DNA of 64,000 nt from the NCBI GenBank assembly GCA_015231955.1, contig JADGAN010000007.1, forward strand, positions 85,608 to 149,607. Reading direction: 5' to 3'. A program made the position numbers and the translations under genes. Each line of letters begins with the position of its first letter. Positions within the stretch are counted from its first letter, which is position 1. This DNA comes from Oligoflexia bacterium (GTDB taxonomy: Bacteria; Bdellovibrionota; Bacteriovoracia; Bacteriovoracales; Bacteriovoracaceae). The notes beneath the pieces were generated by a model. The model was not told the origin of the DNA, made no database searches, and saw nothing but the letters and a program-made list of their open reading frames with translations. Shown piece by piece: positions 34,783 to 45,423 of this stretch.

Positions 34783-35346
34783 TTACCTTTCTCTTTCTAC
34801 AGAACAATTAATGAGTATTTGCCATATTTTTTTTTCAGCATTACTTATTTTACCCATAGAAGCCGCTTTAATGACATCGTAATTGAACCCATTTACAAAT
34901 GATTCTGTATACACTTCTGTACTATTTAACTGAAAACTTAAATTCAAAAAATATTCTCGGAGTCTTGTAATCCGTTGAAACGAATCGATATCATCTGGAA
35001 TTGTGCTTAAATTACTATCTCCAAGACTATAAGCAAAAACATTATTTTCTCCTTTTAATAGCAACGAGGAACCAACTAAGTGTGGAGGATTTTCTGATGA
35101 CACCCCTTTAAATAAGCTTACCTTTATAATAACTTTATACTCATCCAATAGAGGAACTTCTATAAAACCTGATAGCTTCTCATTGAGATTAATGCTGACA
35201 TGCTTTGACAATGGATCATTATTTAATGCTGGAGTATTGTACAATACTAGGCATTGTGATTGTTTTTTCCATTCACCAGCAATTAAGTTAAAATCAAACA
35301 TAAACAAGGATACCAAGCAGATAAAAAAATAACGAGAATAAAACAT
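34783..35346 (-). CDS. Secreted protein of unknown function in the A+T-rich insert
   Basis: 187 residues from the ATG at 35346, seven bases after AAAGGA; longer in-frame starts give an implausible N-terminus. MFYSRYFFICLVSLFMFDF is a signal peptide, cleaved near LIAGEW. The mature part is largely beta-strand followed by a helical end with two cysteines. Composition is A+T-rich like the convergent gene at 32804. The pairing suggests a partner or immunity-type role, but nothing in the sequence proves it. Confidence 0.5.
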   Translation of the reverse strand: MFYSRYFFICLVSLFMFDFNLIAGEWKKQSQCLVLYNTPALNNDPLSKHVSINLNEKLSGFIEVPLLDEYKVIIKVSLFKGVSSENPPHLVGSSLLLKGENNVFAYSLGDSNLSTIPDDIDSFQRITRLREYFLNLSFQLNSTEVYTESFVNGFNYDVIKAASMGKISNAEKKIWQILINCSVERER

Positions 35347-35556
35347 ATGTTTATCCTTTGTTGTAAAAAAAAAATCAACCATTTCTAACTTGTTTTTTAG
35401 AATTATCACAAAACAAGAAGTGAAATGAACTCTTAAAAATGACATTATCTCGTATGTTTTTTTAAGACAAGTAAATATTTTGGTACTGTAAATCTTCTTC
35501 AATAATACATTGTCAAATAAAGTAATTGACTTTCCTCAGGTAGAAGCATGGTATGA

Positions 35557-35932
35557 TTTGATTGAATACAGAGGGATTATTGAAATAGTGACAAAGAGGC
35601 GTAAGAAATTGTGTTTTCTAAAATGGGAATGAGGGAGTTTTAAGACTTTCACCTTTATGAAAAGGGGTTTCGTAAAAAGGTAACGTCTCTGAGTATGTAT
35701 CAATTCCGGTGCATCCGCGATTAAACCAAGGGTGATCGGGAGTGATGATCGCGCCAGGATAGTTGCTAAGGTCGAAGTAGCGCCCACCCCCGCTTGCCGT
35801 TAAATCGCGTTGAGTCTCGCTGGCCGCGACTACTTTTAAAGAGGGGTGCCCCGCCTCTGGATGAGGAAAGGCCGCTGTATCTTTCACGTAAATAGTGGCG
35901 TTGTAGGCGTCTTTGATCATGGTTCTCCAGTT
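35557..35932 (-). repeat. Direct repeat partner of 32201-32582
   Basis: The 3' end of the patatin-like gene and about 60 bases beyond its stop match the earlier copy with an offset of about 3356 bases, both on the minus strand. Together the copies bracket the A+T-rich two-gene segment, as expected after insertion with partial duplication or recombination between paralogues. Confidence 0.8.
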
Positions 35933-37642
35933 GCTAAGCGATCCCCAATCCCAGTGAGTGCAAACAACGGCGCCAGAGTTTACTAAGGCCTGATTAAACG
36001 AGCTTTCAGGATTATGCAAGTTGTATCCTCGCGCCCACACTCCTGTTGTACGCTTGGTTGGGTTTAAGATTTCGCCCGAAGCGTGCTCAAACTCAGGGGA
36101 GGAGGGAGTGTGCTTTACTTCACGCTCATGGAGGTAGGCGAGTTCATCAAAGCTTAAATCATTCACGCCCAAACGAATCATCACCCCTTGTCCAAAGAAG
36201 GTGTGATAACCGCGCCTGGTGATGAGCGTCTCGGAGATGGAACCTGAGGCCTTTAAGATGGTGTTGGGGAAGAGATCGGACCAGCCTCCAAGAGAAAGTG
36301 TATTTTTGAGGGCATAGCGAATAAGCTCCTCTCTGGGATAGACGCTTGCAAACTCTTGCACTCGTGCTAATCCTGGTTCTGCTGGCGATAGTGCTAAAAT
36401 ATAGCGCCAAGGATGATCGCCGATAATCTCTCCTTTGCAAGCAAGCAGGTCGTGTGTGCGCTCACACTCACGCTTTAAATAGCTTTGCATCCTCTGCTGT
36501 TTACTCGACTTCACCCAATACCCATAGCGAATCGACTCGTAGTCGGGACGAAATTGCCACTTGTCACTGCTCTCTCCCTGACTATAATTTTTTTTGGCCT
36601 CTCTCCACTTGCTAACAGTTGGCAAATCTCGAATCAGCGAGGTGGAGATGATAATGGTTAAACGATCATCAACCTTGCCAGGGAAGTCGTTGATACGATG
36701 ATGAGATCGAGCTTTAGCTTGATCGTGAGCAAGGGCCATCCTTGTTAGCTCTTCACCGCAACTTTTGCCACTACTCTTCATTACTCTCTTGGAAAGAACA
36801 TCCCACTCATATCCTCGTGAATTTTCTGCACACTCTTCTAAGAGTGCTTGAAATCGCCCCTCCCCATCCCATAACTCCTGATCATAGCTGGCGTAAAAAT
36901 CGCCCATCTGTCCAAAAATCTCTGCCACCGTCTTAAAATCGATCAGACCTGGACGTAAAAAAAGTGCCTCATCATTTTTCGAATCAAACTTCGCAAAAAC
37001 ATCAAAGGACTCTTTAATCTGCAAGATGGTATTTTTCACGCGATAAAAACGCCAAGCAGTCGGCAACACAACAAAGTCGCGAGTGTAGTTGAGTAGATTA
37101 GTAAAGAGTTCCCATTCAGGAAGTTTGCGAATGATAGGATTATTTTTCTCGGTCCATAAAATTTTTAAAAGCGAAGCAACTTTATAAGCGGCAGTCGGAA
37201 GCTCTCTAACGCTATTAAGATCATGCACACTGATGATTTGATTAATACCACTTTTGACTTCATTCACTAGTTTTACAAAGCGAAAAAGCTCTGCAAAATT
37301 TTTCATTTGTGGAACACTATCGGCATAACCCTCAAAGCTTTTAATTAAAAACGCCAGTCGCTCCTTTGCTTGCTCCTCATCACTGCAAGCAAGCGCAGGA
37401 TTTAAAAGTGCACTCTCGTAAAGGAAAACGGTAATCGAGGCCGAACTGCCTCCAGAGACTGTGCCAAAGGCACCATACTCCTCCACCATACGAGCAAGCG
37501 CACCAAAGTGGGCACAAAAGAATTCACCGTTCCCACGAATGCCTACCGCCCTTCCAGGGTCAATAGTAATCGCAAACGAGTTAAAGGATAACAATCCCAT
37601 CACCATTAGTGCAAAAAATCTTTTCTTTATTATAAACGACAT
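35618..37642 (-). CDS. Secreted patatin-like protein
   Basis: 674 residues with a signal peptide ending near NSFAIT. GIRGNGEFFCAHFGALARM resembles the oxyanion-loop segment of patatins. GTVSGGSSASITV carries the nucleophile elbow, with Ser66 the likely nucleophile in G-G-S-S-A rather than the usual G-x-S-x-G. The remaining length (about 600 residues) is much larger than a minimal patatin and holds unknown domains. Patatins are acyl hydrolases that attack membrane lipids. It is the last of four co-directed genes, 23 bases after the helicase. The catalytic Asp cannot be fixed by eye. Confidence 0.55.
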   Translation of the reverse strand: MSFIIKKRFFALMVMGLLSFNSFAITIDPGRAVGIRGNGEFFCAHFGALARMVEEYGAFGTVSGGSSASITVFLYESALLNPALACSDEEQAKERLAFLIKSFEGYADSVPQMKNFAELFRFVKLVNEVKSGINQIISVHDLNSVRELPTAAYKVASLLKILWTEKNNPIIRKLPEWELFTNLLNYTRDFVVLPTAWRFYRVKNTILQIKESFDVFAKFDSKNDEALFLRPGLIDFKTVAEIFGQMGDFYASYDQELWDGEGRFQALLEECAENSRGYEWDVLSKRVMKSSGKSCGEELTRMALAHDQAKARSHHRINDFPGKVDDRLTIIISTSLIRDLPTVSKWREAKKNYSQGESSDKWQFRPDYESIRYGYWVKSSKQQRMQSYLKRECERTHDLLACKGEIIGDHPWRYILALSPAEPGLARVQEFASVYPREELIRYALKNTLSLGGWSDLFPNTILKASGSISETLITRRGYHTFFGQGVMIRLGVNDLSFDELAYLHEREVKHTPSSPEFEHASGEILNPTKRTTGVWARGYNLHNPESSFNQALVNSGAVVCTHWDWGSLSNWRTMIKDAYNATIYVKDTAAFPHPEAGHPSLKVVAASETQRDLTASGGGRYFDLSNYPGAIITPDHPWFNRGCTGIDTYSETLPFYETPFHKGESLKTPSFPF

Positions 37643-37665
37643 AGAAACTCCTTCATAAGAAAAAG

Positions 37666-40275
37666 CTATAACGTTATCAGACCCAGCAATTGCCCGCTCC
37701 CCGCCTCTCCTGCTTTTACTTGAGGATCTTGAAGATCGATTTTAAAATGAAGCGCAAAATCGTTATCACCCTCTTCATCCACTAGGCGTTGGTAAATATC
37801 CCAAACTTGATTTTGATGATCACGCTCGATGGTGGTTAATCGTTTGTTTCGAGCATTCGGTGTAATCATAATCTCCTTGTGGACATCGTAGTAGGCATCC
37901 ATCATCGTAGATAGTTTCTCCACACTCCACTCGCTTGCATTTGAAATCTCTTCTAAGATACTCTCGTAGCGTTCAAAGCTAAGATCACGAACCACCCGGA
38001 AAATAGCACTTCGTAAAGAGTTCGTAAAGCGCTCCATATCTGCAAGCGCCAAGAGCTCCTCTGCCTTTTCTGCTTTTGCCTTCTCTTTTTCAAGCTCTTT
38101 TCGACCATAAGCGATCGGGTCTTTTAGGCGCTCCCACTCCTCGAGTAAGCTCGAATCCACCTCGCGGATCATCTGTTCAAAGTATAAAATCGCATCCATT
38201 ACCGCTTCATTTTTTGACTGCTCCGGTAGTGTTTGCGAAAGCACGCGATAAACATCACTTAAGTAACGAAGAAGCAATCCCTCGGAACGCTCAAGTGCAT
38301 ACTCCTTAATATAGTCGTTAAAGGATAAAAAGCTCTCATACATCTCACGCACAATCGATTTTGGAGAGATGTTCTCCTCGCCAATCCAGGGGTAACGGGC
38401 CTTAAAAGCATTAAAGTTGTTGTAGATAAAGTCGCGCTCCGGTTTAGGCCACTCCACCTTCTCTAGCTCCTCCATGCGCTCTTCATAGGGAACACCTTGT
38501 GTTTTTAATTCGAAGATGAGGTCACGTTTAACACGATCGAGCTGTTTATTTAAAATGGCATCGGGGTCTTCAACCACCGATTCACAAATGGTAAGTATCT
38601 TTAAAGCGTAATCTTCAGCATAAGGATCGATAAGATCAACAGCATCGAGAACAAAGAGTGAGAGTGCATGGTGAAGTGAGAAGTCCTCTTGTAAGTGCAG
38701 GTTCAAGCGCAGTCCAGGTCCCGGTTTTATAAACTCAATAATCTTTCGCTCCACCAGCGAACGAAAATGCAAGAAGGCCTCACCCTTTAAGCGCTTCTTT
38801 ATATGCTCACTCTCGTGTGACGAAGCGATCATGCGTTTCATCGCCCGGCAACCATCACCACTCTCCCTTGATAGCACTTGCAATAGCATCCCTGCGCTCA
38901 CCTTAAAACTAGATTTTAACGGTTCAGGAGGAGAAGCGAGCAAGCGCTCATAATCGGCGTGCCTCCACAGCACAAAGTTTTTATCTGGCGGTCGCACCTT
39001 CACCTGGGCCTTCTTCCCTTTTGCTTTGGCCTTCTCCTCATTCATCTTATTCTCGATGATATAAGAGGGGGCCATCACTACTACCGTGCCACTCTCATCA
39101 AAACCTTTACGCCCGGCCCGGCCTGCAATCTGATGAAAATCGCGTGCAGTTAAGAGCGCCACCTTCTCTCCATTATATTTACAAAGCTTGGTGAACAAAA
39201 CCGTACGAATGGGGACATTGATTCCTACCCCTAGCGTATCGGTTCCAACAATAATTTTAAGCAACCCTCGCTGTGCTAACTTCTCCACTAAAATACGATA
39301 ACGTGGAAGCAATCCCGCATGGTGGATGCCAATGCCGTGGCGTAAGTAGCGACTGATATCTTTGCCATAGGGAGTGGAAAACTTCACCCCCTCCAGTGCT
39401 TTGGCGATCTCTTGCTTCTCTTCCTTTGAACAGTAGTTGACACAGGTCAATGCCTGAGCATTTTCTGCACACTCGCGCTGGGTAAAGTTCACCATATAAA
39501 TGGGCGCTTTTTGTGCACTCACTAAGCGCTCCAACACCATCTCCAGTGGGTACTCCTCATAGGAGAATTCTAGTGGCACCGGACGCTCACCACCAACAAC
39601 ACTCTTAGTGGCAATCCCAGTGAGTTTACTTAGCTCCTCTGCAAAAAAAGTGCTCTCTCCCATGGTTGCAGACATCAGCAAAAAACGCGCCCGTGTAAGT
39701 GTCAACAGCGGAATCTGCCAGGCCACTCCACGCTCGCGATCGGCATAGTAGTGAAACTCATCCATTACCACATCATCAACCGCACACCCCTCCCCACTTC
39801 GAAGCGCCATATTCGCCAAAATCTCAGCGGTACAACAAATAATCGGAGCATCACGATTCACACTCGCATCTCCCGTAATCAGCCCCACCTTATCCGGACC
39901 GAAATCAAAACAGAGGGAGATGAATTTTTCATTGACCAAGGCCTTAATGGGGCAGGTGTAGAAAGAGCGACGCTTTAGCGCCAGCGCCCGAAAGTGCATA
40001 GCAAGCGCCACCATCGATTTTCCCGACCCCGTAGGCGTATTTAAGATCACATTTTTTCCATCGAAGATCTCTAAGATCGCCTCCTCTTGGGCCGGATAAA
40101 GGGTGAGTCCCCGCTCCTCACAATAAGCAAGAAAGCGATCCAGTAGCTCTCCACTATCGCACTCACGCTCACACTCACCCTCACTATGACTATCGGGTAA
40201 TCTTTTTAACAAAGGATACGCTTGCAGCTTTTCATTATCATTTTCACGGGTAGATTCGCTCGTTTTTGTTTGCAT
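37666..40275 (-). CDS. DEAD/DEAH-box helicase with DUF3516-type C-terminus
   Basis: 869 residues. Motif I is [13 protein letters not shown], motif [14 protein letters not shown], motif III LMSATMG, motif [18 protein letters not shown]. These mark a Ski2/Mtr4-like SF2 helicase. The C-terminal 400 helical residues match the DUF3516 helicases found in actinobacteria and myxobacteria. It probably remodels RNA. The ATG at 40275 is used (AAGAGAAG just upstream) rather than a TTG at 40293; it overlaps the FHA gene by 32 bases, so the genes are coupled. Confidence 0.85.
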   Translation of the reverse strand: MQTKTSESTRENDNEKLQAYPLLKRLPDSHSEGECERECDSGELLDRFLAYCEERGLTLYPAQEEAILEIFDGKNVILNTPTGSGKSMVALAMHFRALALKRRSFYTCPIKALVNEKFISLCFDFGPDKVGLITGDASVNRDAPIICCTAEILANMALRSGEGCAVDDVVMDEFHYYADRERGVAWQIPLLTLTRARFLLMSATMGESTFFAEELSKLTGIATKSVVGGERPVPLEFSYEEYPLEMVLERLVSAQKAPIYMVNFTQRECAENAQALTCVNYCSKEEKQEIAKALEGVKFSTPYGKDISRYLRHGIGIHHAGLLPRYRILVEKLAQRGLLKIIVGTDTLGVGINVPIRTVLFTKLCKYNGEKVALLTARDFHQIAGRAGRKGFDESGTVVVMAPSYIIENKMNEEKAKAKGKKAQVKVRPPDKNFVLWRHADYERLLASPPEPLKSSFKVSAGMLLQVLSRESGDGCRAMKRMIASSHESEHIKKRLKGEAFLHFRSLVERKIIEFIKPGPGLRLNLHLQEDFSLHHALSLFVLDAVDLIDPYAEDYALKILTICESVVEDPDAILNKQLDRVKRDLIFELKTQGVPYEERMEELEKVEWPKPERDFIYNNFNAFKARYPWIGEENISPKSIVREMYESFLSFNDYIKEYALERSEGLLLRYLSDVYRVLSQTLPEQSKNEAVMDAILYFEQMIREVDSSLLEEWERLKDPIAYGRKELEKEKAKAEKAEELLALADMERFTNSLRSAIFRVVRDLSFERYESILEEISNASEWSVEKLSTMMDAYYDVHKEIMITPNARNKRLTTIERDHQNQVWDIYQRLVDEEGDNDFALHFKIDLQDPQVKAGEAGSGQLLGLITL

Positions 40276-41290
40276 ACTTCTCTTTCTTTTCAATAATTTT
40301 GTTTCGATACTCTATGACATCAAAAATTTGCTCTTCAATGGAGGAGGAGAGACTACTCATCGGGTACTGACTCTCACTATATGCTCTCAGCGGAAGAAAA
40401 GCTTCAAAGCCTAAAGAGTAATTCTTATCCTCGTAATCATAAGCATCGTAAATATTTATACCAACCAAGACAACGCTGTAAAGCAAAGAGATAAAAGCGG
40501 CAAGCTTCCATTTCATTACGCGAGGAAAGAGTAATCTTGCATACCCATAAAAGGTAAAAAGTAAAAATGAAAGTGTAAGCATGGAACTCACCAAAAACAT
40601 GCCCCAATTACTGTTGATATTAAAAAGCAGTGGCGAGGTAAAAACGATCAAAAGATTAAAAAGCACAATCACTTTCATGTGATGATGCAAAATTGTAAAA
40701 TATTGAAAGCGACTACAAACCACCTTTAATACTAGCGAAGTCGCTGCAGTAAATAGTGAGATAATCAAAGAGAGGGAGAGGAAATTAACCAAGAGGTCAC
40801 GTACCCCTTCACTATCTAGAGCAGCATCGATGTAACTATTAAAAAGCAATAAAAGCAGTATCAATATCACATAGGAAGCCAGATACTTTAAGTTTACTTT
40901 TGAAACCTCTTGCGGATCCAAGTAATACCAAAGATCTCCTCTACCACTACTCCTAGATGACAAGGTTCCCCCTGCACTTGTAGTTAGAGGAAGCAGCTCT
41001 GTCTCCTGCTCACTGCTGCTAATCGGCATAAACTCCAGCTGATAATTGGCGATAAAAAATTCCTCGCGTGCACCCTCTAAAATTTTACTGCCACCATCAC
41101 TATCCAGATAGCGCAAAATAAATTTACTCCCATCATAGACAATCTCTGCTTGAAAATCTTTGATCTCCCCTCCATCCAACACCACATCATTTTTAGCAGA
41201 GCTACCAATGGTTAAACGCACCTTCTCCCAATGTTGATGAAAAACAAACTGAGGATCATCCTTTAACTTTAACTTCAAAACAAATTTCAT
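40244..41290 (-). CDS. FHA-domain membrane protein
   Basis: 348 residues. The first 100 resemble a forkhead-associated domain: [16 protein letters not shown], then [14 protein letters not shown]. The phosphothreonine-binding Arg of FHA (usually G-R) is replaced by GSS, so binding may be altered. Four or five membrane helices follow between about 130 and 290, then a short cytoplasmic tail. It overlaps the upstream protease gene by 4 bases (ATGA) and the helicase by 32. A signalling or scaffold role at the membrane is inferred. Confidence 0.65.
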   Translation of the reverse strand: MKFVLKLKLKDDPQFVFHQHWEKVRLTIGSSAKNDVVLDGGEIKDFQAEIVYDGSKFILRYLDSDGGSKILEGAREEFFIANYQLEFMPISSSEQETELLPLTTSAGGTLSSRSSGRGDLWYYLDPQEVSKVNLKYLASYVILILLLLLFNSYIDAALDSEGVRDLLVNFLSLSLIISLFTAATSLVLKVVCSRFQYFTILHHHMKVIVLFNLLIVFTSPLLFNINSNWGMFLVSSMLTLSFLLFTFYGYARLLFPRVMKWKLAAFISLLYSVVLVGINIYDAYDYEDKNYSLGFEAFLPLRAYSESQYPMSSLSSSIEEQIFDVIEYRNKIIEKKEKYANKNERIYP

Positions 41291-42603
41291 CGCTTGCCTC
41301 CATCATCGTCAAAACTAATACGCGCTAGGTGGTGCTCTAAAAAGCGTTTACTGTTTTCCTTACTAATCCCGTTAAACTCCCCTTTAAATAAAAGGTAGCT
41401 ATTACCACGATTAAGAGTAATCGCCTTAAAGTGCAGCTTATAAAGGTCTTGATACTTCGTAAGCGCCGCAAAGCAGGTAGCAATTTTAAAACTTATCTTA
41501 TGAGGGTTAACAATCACCATCTCATCACACGCATATTTGCTTTGGATGGTTTTATCAAAGAGTGAGAGAAAAATGTTCTCAAGTCCATCATCACTCGCGA
41601 GCACACTACTGATCTTACGATAAAATTGCAGCGAAGAGAGTGTTAAATTTTCCAGCACAGTATATTGCAATTCAAAGGATCCACTATAGTTTCCATTTTC
41701 AAGATAGGCAGCATTCTTTAAGTGGCAAAAGTGGTCGATCGCTTGATACTGCTTCTTTTTCGAGGTGGTGTTTTTGCCCCAACACTTAAGAGTCTCGGGA
41801 ACTGAGGCCAGCATCCATCCTGCAACGATAGGTGGTGTGCTTTTGCTAGTGAGCAGCTCTTTAAGTAAGCTATTTTGAATCTGCTTTAACTGCTCTCCAA
41901 TCAGTGCGTAAGAGTTTTTTAAAGCAAACTCCTCTTTTCTTGCCAGCACCTCTTGTAATAAAAGCATAGCGTGGCCAATCGGCACAGAAAAGGTGATATT
42001 AAGTGATCCTATAAGATGAGAGACATTTACCCCAATCACCTCCCCTCTACTATTCACCGTAGGTCCTCCACTCATCCCGGAGTTAATTGGTGTAGTCATA
42101 AAAACTCGCTCATAAGGCCCATCACTAATCACCCCATTATAAGTTCCACTAACAATCGCCATTCGCAAATCTTGAGGGAGTCCCAGCGAATAGACCTCCT
42201 GCCCGATCGCAGGCGCCTCCCGCTTAAGGGTCAAAGCGCGATCAAACTTTTTATCGATCTTAACCACAGCAATATCGTGGATGATATTAAATCCTAAAAT
42301 TTTTGCTTCATAATTTTTATCATCAATCACCACATAGACTTTATAGTTATCATCCTCATCATGCACCTTGGAGGAGATCACATGATAGTTGGTAAGCAAA
42401 TACCCCTCTTTATTAACCACAAATCCCGATCCATAGGAGAGTTTCGGCGCGTCGGCAGACTTGGAAGTTTTGATTTGAAAAACGAAAGTGTGTAACTTTT
42501 TATAGAGCAACTCCCCCTCGTCAGCAAGTGCACTCCCTGCACCAAGCGCAATCACCCCTACAACTATGCAAAGCAGAGCAACCCAAGGACTTACTTTTAT
42601 CAT
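41287..42603 (-). CDS. HtrA-like trypsin-type serine protease
   Basis: 438 residues with a signal peptide or anchor (MIKVSPWVALLCIVVGVIAL). The catalytic triad is visible: LLTNYHVIS (His74), NIIHDIAVVKID (Asp110) and NSGMSGGPTV (Ser178). The C-terminal 200 residues do not show the PDZ motif of DegP and are of unknown type. It would degrade or process envelope proteins. The ATG at 42603 with GAGG five bases upstream is preferred to a GTG at 42630. First gene of a tight operon with the FHA protein, helicase and patatin-like protein. Confidence 0.85.
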   Translation of the reverse strand: MIKVSPWVALLCIVVGVIALGAGSALADEGELLYKKLHTFVFQIKTSKSADAPKLSYGSGFVVNKEGYLLTNYHVISSKVHDEDDNYKVYVVIDDKNYEAKILGFNIIHDIAVVKIDKKFDRALTLKREAPAIGQEVYSLGLPQDLRMAIVSGTYNGVISDGPYERVFMTTPINSGMSGGPTVNSRGEVIGVNVSHLIGSLNITFSVPIGHAMLLLQEVLARKEEFALKNSYALIGEQLKQIQNSLLKELLTSKSTPPIVAGWMLASVPETLKCWGKNTTSKKKQYQAIDHFCHLKNAAYLENGNYSGSFELQYTVLENLTLSSLQFYRKISSVLASDDGLENIFLSLFDKTIQSKYACDEMVIVNPHKISFKIATCFAALTKYQDLYKLHFKAITLNRGNSYLLFKGEFNGISKENSKRFLEHHLARISFDDDGGKR

Positions 42604-42750
42604 CTTTACCTCTTTTCTCATCGCCGACACTCCAATACAAAACTATTTAACTCCAACACTATCATGATCTCCTTCTCTTTTCCATTCTATCTTAAGGGAG
42701 AGAAGTATGTTACCCTAGCAAGCGATTTAATAACATGCTAAGGAGTTTTT

Positions 42751-44013
42751 GTGGAAGATTCAAAGCTACAAGATTATGAAGAAAAATTTTACTTAAATTG
42801 CGGTTTTGCTACTCGTGCTCTTCACGCAGGCGAGAAGGTTGGCCGTCCAGAACACGTTGCTCACACCAGTCCTATTTATCAAACCTCTACTTTTGTTTTC
42901 AATAATGCCGACCACGGAGCAAAACTCTTTGCAGGCACAGAGAGTGGCTATATTTATACGAGACTAGGAAACCCTTCTGCGCTTCTCTTGGAAGCAAAGA
43001 TCAACGCACTCGAAGGCTCCGAGGTGAAGAAAAAAAATCCCAACCTCCGCGTCTCTACCCTTGCCTTCTCTTCCGGGATGGGAGCGATTGCCTCAACGCT
43101 CTTAGCAATCCTCTCTCAAGGCGACACCCTTATTCTAGGTGATGTTCTTTATGGGGCAACTGAACACTTGGCCTCCAACATCTTAAGTAAATTTGGCATT
43201 AAAAGCGTCGAAGTGAACACTAGCGACCTAAGCGCCGTGGAAAAGTGTATTCGTGAAAATCCCACCGCCAAGGCCATTCTCTTCGAAACACCTACCAATC
43301 CACTGTTAGTGGTAACCGACATTAAAAAAGTCTCGGATATTGTGAAGTCGGTTAATCCACAAATCAAAGTCATTGTCGATAACACCTTTGCAACACCCTA
43401 CTTGCAACGCCCCTTCGAATTTGGTGCCGATGTCATTGTCCACTCTACCACCAAATATATTTGCGGCCACGGTACCGTCGTCGGCGGTCTCATGACCACC
43501 ATCCACGACGAGGTTAAAAACGCTGCCTACACCGTCATCAAAGATGTTGGAGGCAACCCTGGTCCCTTTGATTGCTGGTTGGTAAACTTGGGCCTTAAGA
43601 CGTTGCCTATTCGTATGGAGAAGCATTGTCAAAACGCTATGGCCATCGCTAAATATTTAGAGAAGCATCCCAAAGTAGCAAAAGTGTACTACCCAGGACT
43701 ACCCTCAAGTCCCTACCACGACTTGGCCAAAAAGCAGATGAAAGATTTTGGTGGAATGATCAGCTTTGAATTAAAGGGTGGATTAGTCGCAGGTAAAAAA
43801 TTAATGGACAACATTGTGATCTTCACTCTTGCGGTCTCGCTTGGCTGTGTCGACTCACTCATTCAACACCCGGCATCCATGACCCATGCTTGCGTTCCAC
43901 GCGACAAGCGCTTAAAGGGTGGTCTCACTGACGGACTCGTGCGCATTTCTGTTGGCATTGAAGATATTGACGACCTCCTCGCCGCCTTGGAAGAAGGCCT
44001 CGCTCTGGTTTAG
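42751..44013 (+). CDS. megL: Methionine gamma-lyase (PLP-dependent)
   Basis: 420 residues, GTG start after AAGGAG. The Cys/Met-metabolism PLP enzyme fold is shown by GFATRALHAG, the YTRLGNP loop, AFSSGMGAIAST, NPLLVVTDI, VDNTFATPYLQRP and the PLP-lysine in VHSTTKYICGHG. LIQHPASMTHA and GLVRISVGIEDIDDL complete the family. MGL is favoured over cystathionine gamma-synthase by overall similarity to known MGLs. The enzyme splits methionine to methanethiol, 2-oxobutyrate and ammonia. It stands alone; no SAM or T-box leader is seen. Confidence 0.8.
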   Translation: MEDSKLQDYEEKFYLNCGFATRALHAGEKVGRPEHVAHTSPIYQTSTFVFNNADHGAKLFAGTESGYIYTRLGNPSALLLEAKINALEGSEVKKKNPNLRVSTLAFSSGMGAIASTLLAILSQGDTLILGDVLYGATEHLASNILSKFGIKSVEVNTSDLSAVEKCIRENPTAKAILFETPTNPLLVVTDIKKVSDIVKSVNPQIKVIVDNTFATPYLQRPFEFGADVIVHSTTKYICGHGTVVGGLMTTIHDEVKNAAYTVIKDVGGNPGPFDCWLVNLGLKTLPIRMEKHCQNAMAIAKYLEKHPKVAKVYYPGLPSSPYHDLAKKQMKDFGGMISFELKGGLVAGKKLMDNIVIFTLAVSLGCVDSLIQHPASMTHACVPRDKRLKGGLTDGLVRISVGIEDIDDLLAALEEGLALV

Positions 44014-44031
44014 TTTCGTAAGGCCTTTGTC

Positions 44032-45075
44032 CTAGCGAGCACTGGAGAGAAGAGAATAGATATCGTTAATATTTTTCTGAATCGATTGAATATAAAACCA
44101 TGTTCCTGCCTTTGGTATTTCTGTTGGAGCGGCACTAACATTAGGAATGACCATTTTCACTTGAGGATGATCGCGATATTTTTCAATAAATTGATTGTGG
44201 TCATCCAGATGGTTTTCTCCAGCAATGAGAAAATAGAGATTATTTTTTTCTTGCTCCTTAAGAGCGCTCTCAATCGCATCGGCCACTCCTAGATTTCGAC
44301 AATCCCCATAGTTTTTGATTAATTGAATAATTTCCTCATTTACTGCCACATATTTATCTTCAAACATGCTGTTGTTTTTTATAAGCGCCCTTCTTTCCAT
44401 ATAATCTATTCCCAAGCGAGATTTTTTTAAAAATTCATAAACACGACCACGAAGTTGTTCTGTCGCCTTGTAGAGATTTTCTAACTCATTTTTAACCGTC
44501 TGCTTGGGTATATGAACTGCTTTCGGTTCCCAAGTATCTAAAGTAATCCGCTCAAGCAGTTTTTCATCGTTAATGTTTAAATAGAGGTTCTCGCTTAAGA
44601 TCTTTTTTTTGTTTACACTACTTTTATTGATTGCGGGAATATTGGTGGTATCTAACCCTTCATAAAGCAAGATGATGTTACGATCTTTGCCTATAGCATC
44701 TTTAATAAAATGGGAGAGGACTCTTCCTCGCCACTTTAAATTTTTCACATCGTTGTGTCGTTCACCAAAGAGATGTATCTTCGCCGGAGTGGTGTTATCA
44801 GCATTTGCACTTTTATTGAGAGTGCAGCGAGACTTAAAATGTTCATAGAAAAAGGCCTCGACATTGGGAGGAGAGGCCTTGATTGCTCCTCTCTTGATAA
44901 GATCAATCTCTTCTGTCGTAAAATACGCCTTGATTTGCAAAAGCGCTTTATCACTTACAAAAGAATCGTCCTGACAAGGCCCTATTGCCAGGGCATTGCC
45001 TGTAAGCAAATAAAGACTCAAAAACATGAGAGAGAGACTTCTTTTCACCTTTTTCACCTTTTTTCCTATTACCAT
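44032..45075 (-). CDS. Secreted GExH-motif protein (TraB/ChaN/EreA-like fold), paralogue 2
   Basis: 347 residues taking the ATG at 45075; a GTG at 45057 after GGAAAAAAG is also possible. A signal peptide ends near GNALAIG. The motifs IHLFGERHND, WRGR, TWEPKAV, GDCRNLGVADAI and LIAGENHL align one for one with the protein at 5740-6690. Both proteins show GExH twice, the layout of TraB/ChaN/EreA-like metal-binding folds. In the RGE position this copy has RGR. It converges with megL. Substrate unknown; hydrolase inferred. Confidence 0.6.
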   Translation of the reverse strand: MVIGKKVKKVKRSLSLMFLSLYLLTGNALAIGPCQDDSFVSDKALLQIKAYFTTEEIDLIKRGAIKASPPNVEAFFYEHFKSRCTLNKSANADNTTPAKIHLFGERHNDVKNLKWRGRVLSHFIKDAIGKDRNIILLYEGLDTTNIPAINKSSVNKKKILSENLYLNINDEKLLERITLDTWEPKAVHIPKQTVKNELENLYKATEQLRGRVYEFLKKSRLGIDYMERRALIKNNSMFEDKYVAVNEEIIQLIKNYGDCRNLGVADAIESALKEQEKNNLYFLIAGENHLDDHNQFIEKYRDHPQVKMVIPNVSAAPTEIPKAGTWFYIQSIQKNINDIYSLLSSAR

Positions 45076-45423
45076 TAATTGTTTACTGCGGTCGCTAGTG
45101 TACAATAAGTAAATTATCTCTTGTGTTAATTCTAGATAATGGCACTGTTTTAAGATAATTAGCGATAGAGCGTGCAAAAACAACAAGATGCAAAGTGCCC
45201 ACTCCACTTGGCATAGGTATTCACACATTTACTCGAGTATGCCTCAAATAAAAGGCGTTGCTTGGTTTTAGTAATCAAGCGGCCAAAGATTACTTTCTCT
45301 TGAAATCACTTGATTTTACAGGGAACTGGACTGCAAGTAAAAAAAAACTCTTTTGAGAAGAAAACTCCTGCTTTAAAATGACACTACTAGCTTATAAAAC
45401 TTGAAAACATTAATGAGAGAAGT
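45076..45423. other. Divergent intergenic region before the RhoGEF-like operon
   Basis: 348 bases separating the GExH gene and the effector-like operon. TTGAGA (45353) and TAAAAT (45374), 15 bases apart, may form the operon promoter, a short spacing. Nothing else stands out. No gene is evident. Confidence 0.3.
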
